Positions 33,801 through 45,000 of a DNA stretch of 64,000 nucleotides are shown piece by piece (positions within the stretch are counted from its first letter, which is position 1; each line of letters starts with the position of its first letter). This DNA comes from JARFQH01 sp963825595. Lineage in GTDB: Bacteria; Desulfobacterota; Desulfobacteria; Desulfobacterales; SG8-13. The position numbers and the translations under genes were made by a program. The notes under the pieces are model-generated. The model did not search any database. It was not told the DNA's origin and worked only from the letters and a program-made list of their open reading frames with translations. Location of the stretch: NCBI GenBank assembly GCA_963825595.1, contig CAWGUE010000011.1, forward strand, positions 1 through 64,000, read 5' to 3'.

Positions 33801-36800
33801 CACAGTCGTCAAGGAAGTCTGTAACGAATCGTTGAACGGCGTGGGGCCCACGTGCAGTCCCTGGGAACAGCTGGCCGACGACGGCGATGCCTACGACTCT
33901 TACATCTATCGCCTGACGCTGACCAACGAAGCCAGCAGCGGCGGCGTGCAGCGCGCTCCGGCTTACGATGTCACCGTGACCGACCGGCTCGATACCAGCG
34001 ATCTGGCTTATGTTCTGCCCTTTGACGCCGACGGCCTGGACAACGACGGCGATGGCGCCATCGACGAGGCCGACGAGGGCGTCATCAGCGATAACACTGT
34101 CCGGAACGGCACATCGGCAGTAATCACCTTCTCCCACACCCACAGCATCCCATTGCTGCGTATCAATGCGGGCGATTCGGTGCAGCTTTACTACCGGGTC
34201 GATTTTGACGACGATGCCGCGCCCCTGCAGACCTTCACCAACACGGCCGTCGCCACCTACGACTCCCTGGAAGGGGCATTCGGCAACCAGACCGCGCCCC
34301 AGCTCGCCAACGGTGATTTGCCTGAAATCGGCGGCGCGCGGGTTTATACGTCACCCGCGGACTCGGCCGATGTGCGGGTCATTCCGGTGCAGACGCAACC
34401 CAAGCGGATTACTGATCTTTCCAATACACTCCTCGTTGGAGCGGGGAGCACCCAAGGCGTTTCCATCGGCGAAGAGATCGAATACCGGCTCAACACGCTG
34501 CTGCCGGTAGCCTTGCTACGAAACTTTGTTATCCGCGATGAACTGCCCGCGGGCCTGCGCTGCAGCGAAGCCCCGGAGGTCAACCTGAACGCGCCGCCCT
34601 ATTCGGCGGCAAATTTCGTGCCCGGCGGCACCTTTACCCCCACCTGTACAGACAACCTCGTTGAATGGAATTTCGGTCATCAGCGCGTGACCAACGGCAG
34701 CATCGGCAACCGCTATGATTTCGAGATCGGGTTTATTGCCCGCGTCGAAAACACCATCGGGACCAATGACGCCGATGTGCTTTCCAATGGGGACCCGGCC
34801 ACCACCGCCACGGCGCGCTATATCGACGAAATCGGCAACCCGGTGGTGCTCACCTTCGGCCAGGTCGATGTCCTGGTGCGCGAACCGCGTATCGATCTCA
34901 CCAAAGCCTTTGCCGTTGCCAATGCCGATGCCGGCGATATTCTCACGCTAACCGTAACGGCGACCAACAGCGGCACGGCCACCGCATACAACCTGCGGGT
35001 GCTCGACGACCTGACCGGCCGCAACCTGACCTTCACGGGCACTGTGGGCGGCACCAACCCGCCGGACACCATCGACACCACGACCCTGGGCGCCAACCGG
35101 CCGATCTTCAGCTGGAACCCACCTAACGGCATCGCCCCCGGCGAGTGCTATCAGTTTCACCTTTGACGTCCGCGTCGATACCGCTGCGCAGCCCCTGGAA
35201 GTCCTGGACAATACCATCCAGGCGGATTGGACGTCACTGCCCGGTCAGACAACCGCGCTCAACAGCACGGGGATAATCGGCGCTGACGGCAGCGAGGACG
35301 GCATGCGCATCGGCGCCTTGCCCAACGCCGGTGATACGATAAACGACTACGAGACCGAAGCCAGCGATTCTGCGACCGTCCCCCCGCTTATCCAGACCAA
35401 GACCGATCTGGACCCGGCCGTGATACCCACGATTGGGGCACACAAAAGCTTCCGTATCGACATCCGTCTGCCTGAAGGCACGACCCAGGACGTCCTTGTC
35501 ACCGATAGCCTCAACAGCGCCGGTATCAGCTATTTTCTGGAGAACAACCCCGGCTACGACATCACCTACACCTTCCAGGGTATTGCCACCATCAACGGCG
35601 CGGTGCCGAATGAATCGGCCTTTACCGCCTTTCCGGTGGACAACACCAGCGGCAGCGCGGTGTGGAATATCGGCACGGTGGTCACCCAGACCGAAAACGA
35701 CCCGACCCAAAGCGCTATCGCGCCTCTTATCCGCATCGAGTATTTCGCCCGGGTAAACAATGACCTTGACACCGACAACGGCGATACCTTGCAGAATTCG
35801 GTGGTCGTGAATTACACCAACGGCGAGACCGGTGGGCAAGAAGCCTTGACGGATAACACGGCAGCCGTGACCGTGGTCGAACCTCTGATCAGTGCGACCA
35901 AAACGGTTATCAATGTCACGCCCGGCAAACTGCCTGCCGATCCGGCCGCCGGTGGCGATATTCTCGAATATGCCGTCGCCATTCTCAACAGCGGTACCGC
36001 CACCGCCATGGACGTCAATGTGGTGGATACCCTGCCGGCCGGGCTGCCGCTGTACACCAGTTTTACCCCCACGGCGAGCATCGGCGGTTCGGCAGTGGTC
36101 GGTTTTGTTGCAACGCCGGACAATGCGCCGGCCGGCCCCCTTGTCTGGGGGCATGACAACGGTGATGACAGCCTGGATATTCCCGTTGGTCAATCCCTGA
36201 TCCTGACCTACCGTGTTGTGGTTCAGTCGCTGAGCGGTTCGTTCAGCAACAGTGTTTGGGTGGATTGGACCTCCCTTGATGGCGACAGCGGATACGAACG
36301 AACCGGTGAAGGTTGTCCCAGCTGGACTGCACCCAATGATTATTGCACGGGCGCGGTGGTCGCCATCATCCCCACGGTGGATGACACCAGCATTGCCAAG
36401 GCCGTCACCGACGATACATATGATGTTCCGCCCCTCAGTACGGCAGTGGATGCCATTGCCCGTGTGGGCGATACCATCACCTATCGCCTGGCATTGGATC
36501 TGCGCGGCGGACTGATAAGCAACGTCCAGGTCCAGGATGTGCTGCCCACAGGCATGGCTTTTGTCGATGTGGTCAGCATCAATGGCGATACCACTGCGGA
36601 TTACACCTCGCCTGCCGGTGGACCGGGCTCCAATTTCGCCTATGCGCCGATACCTGCCGCCAATGTGCCTGCAGCCGGTCAAACCGGAACCCTGACCTGG
36701 ACCATCGGCGACGTGGTCAACGATCCCTTCGGTGACCCAACCACCGATATCCTCGAAATCTATTATCGCGCGACAATCCTGCCGGATGCCGGTATTGCCC

Positions 36801-39800
36801 ACGTCGCTTCGACCACCCTGACCAATACGGCGACGCTGAGCTACACGGATGCGCCGGTCCTTACCGGTAATGCCGTTGCCACCGTGTACCAGCCGGTCAT
36901 CGCTGCTGTCACCAAAACAGAACGCAACGGTCTCACCAGCCCGGCGACGGTGGATGTGGTCAACGATACCATGCTTTTCCGGTTGGAGGCGTGCAACACC
37001 GGATCGGCGCCGGCCTACAGCATCGAGATGGCCGATCAACTGGCCACCCAATTAGATGAAACCAGCATTGCCAATCTGGTGGTGTCTGCCAATGGGGCTG
37101 TTCTCAGCGCCGGTAGTGACTTCACTTACACGCCGCCGGCTGTTCGCGGCGGCACCCTGGATTTTCTGCTGACCACCCCGGTCAACCCCGGCGAGTGCCT
37201 CAGCATCGATTACGACATCGGATTTTATACCGATTTTGGTCCCAACCAGACCTGGAACAACAGCGTCAGCGTTGACAGCTACTGGTCGCTACCCGCCCAG
37301 TCCGGCCAGCGCTACGGACCGGTAGGGCCGGCGATCTTCGAAATGACCAATACGACGACCGTCGAACCCCTGGAAAAAACCATTGTCACGCCAGTCTCCG
37401 CCCTGGCGGCCATCGGTGATCGGATCGTCTACCGGATCACCGTCCCCGTCACGCCGGTAAACGCGGCCCTGCACGACGTGCGCATCCTCGATGACCTGAG
37501 TGCTTCGGCTGCGGACCTAAGTTTCGTCAGTGTTGCAAAGGTCTCCGGCTCACAGCCGTGGACCCCGGTTAATACCGGCAGCGCCACCAACCTGGTGATC
37601 GAAGATACGACCACCGGCATCGACATTCCAGCCGGGGAACAGATCGTCCTCGATATAACGGTGGTGTTGGAGGATACACCGACGAACGTCAGTGGTCTGC
37701 AGTTCAGCAACACCGCCGATTATACCTTCAACACGGTCAACGACGATCCTGCGAGCCAGACGCCCGGTGGGTCGGACACGACCCCCGATATAACCATCAT
37801 CGGCCCGGATGCGATCACACTGGATAAAACCGGTCCGGCGACCATGCAGGTGGGTACTCCCGCCGGCTTCACGCTGAATGTGCACAACCCGAGCACCGGC
37901 ACTGCCTGGAACCCGACCATTACCGATCGGTTGCCCCATGGTGCGACCGGAGGTATGTGCGCCAGCGGGCCGAGCAATGTGACCGCGCAAATCATTTTGG
38001 CGGACGGGACGCCGGCGCCAGCGCCGCTCGTTGAGAACACCGATTATTCAGTGAGCTTCAGCGGAGAACCCTCCTGCGAATGGACCATCAGTCTTTTGTC
38101 AGCAGCCGGCGGACTGGCGCCCGGTCAGCGCCTGATCGTCGGTTACGACCTCGAACTGGATCTGTCGACCGAAAATGGAACCGTTCTGACAAATGTCGCC
38201 GGGGCCACGCAATGGTTCAGCGCCGATCCCGAAGCAGCGGGTGCCGCGCCGCGCACTTATGACCGCGAATTGACCGATGGCACGCCGGGCACCCTCGATC
38301 ACGAGGATAGCCACACCGTTACTTGCGAAGCGCCGATCCTGGCGTTCATCAAGAGCGTGCAGAACGTGACCACCGGGCAGAACCCGGGCAGCAACGCCAG
38401 CCCCGGAGATACATTGCGCTACACCATCCAGCTCAGCAACTCCGGGCCCGTGGGAATAGCCTCTTTTTCCATCGTGGACGAGGTCGATCGTTTCAATGCC
38501 CCACCGGTTTTCGCCCCCGGCAGCCTGAGTCTGATCAGCGCTCCCGCGGGCGCCGACACCTCTGGCACGAATGCCATGGGTGGCATCCACGGCACAGGCC
38601 TGCTGAATGTCGCCAATCTTGCCATCGGTGCTCAGGGTGACGCCAACGATACCATCGTGGTCGTATTCGAGATCGCCCTGGCGCCGGCGATCACCCATGG
38701 GACCGTGGTGCTCAACCAGGCCGAACTCGTCTCCGCGAACCCCGATCGGCTTCAAAGCGATGATCCCAACGTGTCCGGTGACGCTGATCCCACAGAGACG
38801 CTGATCACTTCGGCGCCGGCTTTCGAGGTGCAGAAGATTTCCACCATCATGACCGGGGATCCCAACGTTCTGATGGCCGGCGAAACCCTGCGTTACACCA
38901 TCACCATTAAAAACATCGGTTCAGAGGATGCCGTCAACGCGCGTCTGCGGGACGATACCCCGGCCAATACCACTTACGTGGCCAACAGCACGACTCTCAA
39001 CGGTAATGCCGTACCCGACCCGAGCCCCGGCATCAATCCGTTGCATGCCGGCATCCTGATCAATGCACCGGAAAACGTTACTGCCGGATATCTGCGCGCC
39101 GATACCGCACCGGGGGCAACCAATGTGGCCACGGTGACCTTCGACGTGGTGGTCGATCCGAGCGCCATGAACGGTCTGATCATCGAGAACCAGGGATTCT
39201 TGGGCGCCAGTGGCGCGGGAAGCGGCCTGCAGCCCGAGCAGCCGTCAGATGATCCGGCCACGCCGATTCCCGACGATCCAACCCGCAACGTGGTCGGCAA
39301 CCTGCCGTTGCTTTATGCCCACAAGACCGTGCAGATCCAAGAAGATTTCGGCTCAGCGGGGATCGTCGATCCGGGTGACGTGCTGCGCTACACCATCGTC
39401 ATCAGCAACTATGGCGCCATCCCGGCGACGGGAGTGACGCTCACTGACACCGTGCCCGCCAACACCAGCTATGAAGCCAACTCCCTGCGTCTGAACGGTG
39501 CGTCAGTAGGTCCCGATGGCGGTGTGTCGCCGCTGATCGCCGGCCTCACGGTGCATTCCTCCGACAATCCGGGTGCCGGCATCATTTCTGCCGGTAGCAG
39601 CGCTGTGATCACTTTTGACGCCAGAGTCAATGCCGGCGTACCCACCGGCACCCTTATCAGTAACCAGGGCAGTCTTACTTCCAACGAACTGTCACCAGAA
39701 CCGACCGATGCGGACGGACTGCCGTCCAACGGCTATCAGCCGACCGTCATCGTCGTCGGTGACGCACAGCTGCTCTCAGTGACCAAGGAAGTGGCCATCG

Positions 39801-42034
39801 TGGGTGGCGGCGCTGCCACAGCGGGCGGCCAGTTGGCCTATACGATTCGGGTGACCAACATTGGCACCTTACCCGCCACGCGCGTGATGGTGACCGACGA
39901 TCTCAGCCCTCCGCTGGGCAATCAGGTGGCCTACATCCCCGGATCGGGCACGCTGAACGGCTCGGCGTCTGGGGTGACTTACGCAAGTTCGACCCTCACG
40001 GCGGACTATGCCGCCCAGTATGGAGATTTGCAACCCGGCAACAGTGCCGTCGTGCGCTTCCGCGTGCAGATCGACCCCGCACTGGCCATCGGGACAACCA
40101 TCACCAATACCGGCGTCGTTCGCTGGAACGATCCGGCACAGACCGCATCGGCCAGCGTATCGCTTGACCTGGGCGGTATACCGGGCAGCGGCATCTTCAA
40201 CGGCAACGTTTGGCACGACGCCAACCTGGACAGGATATGCGACACCTCCACCGAGACATTGTTGGAGGGTTGGTCGGTGGTGCTCTATCGTAACAGTCAG
40301 TTGGTCACCACGGTGTTGACCGATGCCAGCGGTGCTTACCGACTCAGCGGCCTTGTCCCCAACGAGGGGACAACGGAACTTTATGAACTGCGCTTCCTTG
40401 CGGCGGGGGCAGGTCCGAACACGGCCTCGCTGGGTATGGCCGACTCGCCGTTCACCAATGGCCCGCAACGGATCAGCGCCATTACCGTAACGTCGGGCGG
40501 CTATCTGCAGAATCTGAATATGCCGCTCTGGCCCAACGGTGCCGCATACAACTCGGTTGCACGGGAACCGGTGGCCGGAGTCCGACTCACGCTGCTGAAT
40601 GCAGCCACCGGCACACCTTTGCCGAGCCAGTGCTTCGACGACCCGATTCAGCAGAATCAGGTCACGGCTCAGGACGGTTTCTACAAGTTCGACTTGAACT
40701 TCAGTGATGGGTCTTGTCCGGCAGGCGGCGCCTATCTCATCGAGGTCACACCACCGGCCACCGGTTACATGCCCGCGCCGTCTGAAATCATCTCGCCCGC
40801 CAGTGACATGACCACCGCGGCATTTTCCGTTCCAACGTGCCCCGGAAGCGCTAACGATGCGGTGCCGGCCACTGGCGATTTCTGCGAGGTGACGACCTTT
40901 CCTGCAATACCGCCACTGTCGGTCCTGCCGGGTGCTGCCGGTACCACTTATTATCTTCACCTGGTGCTGAGCAACGGGAACCTGCCGGGTCACAGCCAGG
41001 TGTTCAACAACCCCATCCCCATCGATCCGGAACTGGGCGGAGCCGTGGCCATAACCAAGACCTCGTCCGCGGTCAACGTGGTTCGGGGGGAGTTGGTGCC
41101 TTACACGATCACCGTGTCCAATGTGTTCGGCGCGCCGCTTTACGACATCCGTATCGTCGACCGCCTACCGGCCGGCTTCAAATACGTTGCCGGTTCGGCT
41201 CGCCTGGACGGTCAACCGGCCGAACCGCCCATCAACGGCCGGGAAGTGTTCTGGGATGATCTCGACCTGCAAGTCAACCAGAGAAAAACCATCAAGTTCT
41301 TACTGGTGGTGGGTTCCGGCGTCACCGAAGGCGAATACGTCAACCGGGCGCAGGTGATCAACACCGCCACAGGAGATGCGGTTTCGGGGGAAGCGACCGC
41401 CACCGTGCGGGTCGTGCCCGATCCGGATTTCGACTGCACCGATTTCATCGGCAAGGTATTCGACGACGGCAATCTGAACGGACGACAGGACACGGGCGAA
41501 AAAGGCTTGGTCGGTGTTCGCGTTGTGACGGTGCGCGGTTTGATCGCCACCACAGACGAACACGGACGCTTTCACATCACCTGTGCGGCTGTGCCCGACG
41601 AGGATCGCGGCAGCAACGTCATCCTGAAGCTGGACGAGCGCAGCCTGCCGACCGGCTATCGCTTGACCACCGAAAATCCGCGTGTTCAGCGGGCCACCCG
41701 CGGCAAGATGATCCGCTTCAACTTTGGCGCGACCATCCACCGCGTGGTCCGCATCGATATAGCCGGCGGCGTGTTCGAGCCCGATACCAGCGAACTGCGG
41801 CTGCAGTGGAAGCCCCGGCTTGTCCAGTTGCTGGAAGAGCTGAAGAAGGCGCCGTCCCTGCTGCGCTTGTCATACCTCGCCGATGTCGAACCGAAAGGCC
41901 TGGTTAATAAACGTCTGGCTGCATTGAAAAAGGAAATCACCAGGCAGTGGGAACGGTCGGATGGTGGCTATCGACTGACTGTTGAAACCGAAATTTTCTG
42001 GCGACGCGGTGCGCCGCTGACGAGCCGTCGATAA
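30892..42034 (+). CDS. giant exported DUF11-repeat surface protein (frame-interrupted in its N-terminal third)
   Basis: About 3,710 codons. The signal peptide is IWAAFSALVLLLAADTAFAA, cleaved before PCDIRP. At least 13 DUF11/TIGR01451-type beta repeats follow (pattern K...PGDTLRYTIQLSNSG....V.V.DTLPAG). One carries a DGLDNDGDGAIDEADEG calcium-type loop (34.0 kb). SdrD_B/Cna_B-like domains occur near 40.2 kb (GNVWHDANLDRICDTSTE) and 41.45 kb (KVFDDGNLNGRQDTGEKG). A charged C-terminal tail ends at 42034. From 35158 on the frame is intact. Before that, joining the protein needs single-base changes near 31480, 31760, 31921, 32033, 32155, 32366 and 35155. It is likely a surface fibre or adhesin, held by the OmpA/barrel protein encoded four bases downstream. 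Confidence 0.85.
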
Positions 42035-42038
42035 CGGA

Positions 42039-45000
42039 ATGATGGAAACCATGTCTCTTACCCCAATCATGCTGATGCGATTCCTTGTGAAGCGCGGTAT
42101 CGCCATTTTGTGTTTGTGTGCGGTCACCGCGGCCGTCGCAGAGGCTGATTTTTCAGGGGAAACCGGAGTGAGGGAGACCGCTTCGCGCGGAGCCACGTCC
42201 GAGATTCATCTGCCGGCCGACCAGCCCTTCACGCCTTGGATCCATGACCCGGCCATATTCGAAGAGAACGAGGGCGATCGCACGGAGATGGGCGAGACCA
42301 TCGAACAGGATGCCAAAACGATCAAGGTCGATAACCTGGTTCCGTCGATCCATTTCGACCTGGGCGAAGCGGAGATTCCCGCGGACTACCTTGAGCGTCT
42401 TCGCGAGGTCCTCGACAGCATGCGCGATCGCCTCAACGTGCGACTCCACTTTATAGGTCATACCGACAATCTGCCGCTCCGCGATGCCTTGCAAAAACGT
42501 TATGGCGACAACGTCGGGCTATCGCGCGAGCGGGCGGGCACCACTGCCGAATATTGCCAACGCGCCCTGAACCTTCCACCCGAAGCCATTTCCTACGAAG
42601 GGCGCGGCGACAGCCAGCCCGTTGCCGACAATGCAACCGAGGAAGGGCGTCAGCTCAACCGGCGTGTGGAAGTGCAGGTCTGGTACGATGAGATCGTTGA
42701 AAAGCTTGTCGAAACCGAAGTGATTGTCCCGCGTGAAGTGAGCCGCATCAAGGTCTGCCGGACCGAGACGGTTTGTAAGTTACGCTACAAGGAAGGCCAT
42801 TCTCACCGCGCGCGCGTGAAGAATTTAATTACCCCGTTTCATTACGACGAAGGCATGGCGGATGTCCCCGAAACATTTCTGCGACAGGTCGGACATGCGT
42901 TGAACAACCTTCGCGCCAAACAGAATCTGGTCGTCAAATTCATCGCTTACACCGATAACATTCCGCTGAAAGCACGGGACGAGCGCATCTACGGCGACCA
43001 CACTGGGCTTTCCAAAGCGGTTGCCCGTCGCATTTCACTTGCCGTTCAGGAAGACATGCAATTGCCCAATGCCGCCATAGAAAGCGAGGGCAGAGGTGCG
43101 TCACAACCGGTGGCCTCCAACGATACGCAGCAGGGCCGGGCGCTGAATCGGCGCGTGGAGGTGGAATTCTGGCATGACGACCCCCTGCAGGATCTGCCCG
43201 ATGAGCCCCAACTATGCCCGGACGCTGCCGGTGCCGAGACTGTCGTGCGAATTTACAACGCATCCTCGGGGCCTATCGATCCGATCCTGTTCGCGAACGG
43301 CCAACCGGTTGTGCCCGCCGGCTACACCGAGCATTTACAGCGCGTCATGGATGAGATCAGCGACAAGACCCATGTTCGATTGCGATTTGTCGGCTATACC
43401 GGCAACAAACGTCTGGATCGACGCACGGCGGCGGTTTACGGAGATGACATTGGCTTGTCCATTGCGCGCGCACGTCGTGCCATGGGGGCTGTCAGCAAGC
43501 AGATGGGGTTGACAGAGGGGCAGGCTGAATTCGACGGGCGCGGCTATGTCCAGTCCGATGACGTGGTGAACGCCGGTTTCATCGAATCCGATACCTCGCG
43601 TGTCCGGGTGCAGGTGGTCTACGATGAGCCTGTTCTGCTCGATGACTACGAGGGGGTCGAGATCACACCCATAACCCGCGAGGTAACCACGGCCGATCCT
43701 TTCGGGCTGAATCTCATGCGCATCACGGTCGACGGAAAGCCGCTCGACGATCCGGGTAAATGCAGCTCGGACGTGCAGCGCTGTACCGACGTGGCCCTTG
43801 AAAACGCTCAAATCCAATTCAAATACGACAGCTTGAAACCGGTACCGCGGTTGAACGTGACCGCTTGGCCGCGCACGATCCGCTACCAGGACAAAGAGGA
43901 TACGGCATTTGCAGAAAACCTGGTGCGCTTCCGCCTGTATACCAACTACCGCAGCTTCATCGAGCGGGCGGAAGTTAGAATTTTCAGAGAGAAACAGTCC
44001 GTCCGCGATGTGCCCATCGCTGTCATTGCCATGGACGCTGACGGTATGGCCCAATGGCAGGCTGAGTTCGCGGTCTTCTCGGCGCCGGTGGAAAAGTTGC
44101 AATACCTGGTGCGGGTTTACGACAAGCAGGGATATTTTGACGAGACGAAGACCCAACCTCTGTGGGTGGTCGATCAGATCGACCCCTCGGCTGCCGAAGC
44201 GGATCCCGGTCAGGAACTGCTGGTTGGTTATGGCGAAAGTCGTATCGCCAGCCGTAACATCCCGCTCAGCGGCGGTACGGTGCAGGTATACGGCACCGCG
44301 ATACCGCAAGGACACCGTGTCTGGCTGGCCGGTTATGCCGTACCCGTGGACAACACAGGCAGTTTCGTCGCTGAACAAATACTGCCGGGGGGGATTCATA
44401 CCGTCGAGGTGGGTGTTCTGGACAATTTCGGCAACGGCGAGCTTTTCCTGCGCGACCTTGAACTGAAAAAAAGCGACTGGTTTACCGTGGGGATCGCCGA
44501 CCTGACCGTATCCGGAAACAAGACCGATGGGCCGGCCGAATTGCTCGCGCCGGATACTCCCGAATACAGTGAAGACATGAGCTTCGCCGGTCGACTGGCG
44601 TTTTACACAAATGGCCAATTCAAAAACGGCTGGTCACTGACGGCGAGCGCCGATACGCGCGAAGGACCTCTGGACGAGATTTTCACCAACTTCATGGACA
44701 AGTCCCCCGAGGCCCTGTTTAGAAGGTTGGACACGGATGTCCACTACCCGACATTCGGCGATGACAGCACCGTCGTTGAAGATGCGCCGACCAAGGGCAA
44801 GTTTTACGTCAAAATGGAAAAAGATGAAACCTACGGGCTCTGGGGCAACTTCATGATCGGATACAACGATAATGATCTGGTGCGGGTGGATCGCGGCCTG
44901 TACGGTGCCAATCTGCATTACCAGCCCCTTGGCATCACCGGTTTCGGCGAACCACGCCTCCTTTTGGACGGGTTTGCGGCGGATCCGGGCACCGTGGCCG

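Noticed and set aside
35234..37051. A 605-codon minus-strand open frame and other long antisense frames over the DUF11 gene
   Set aside because: They are antisense to a clearly coding, repeat-rich, GC-rich gene; their glycine/arginine-rich translations match no family and have no ribosome-binding sites.
35303..42034. DNA-level tandem repeat or CRISPR-like array in the DUF11 gene
   Set aside because: The repeats are protein-fold repeats of ~100-150 residues with diverged DNA; there are no short direct repeats with regular spacers. No CRISPR array was found anywhere in the window.
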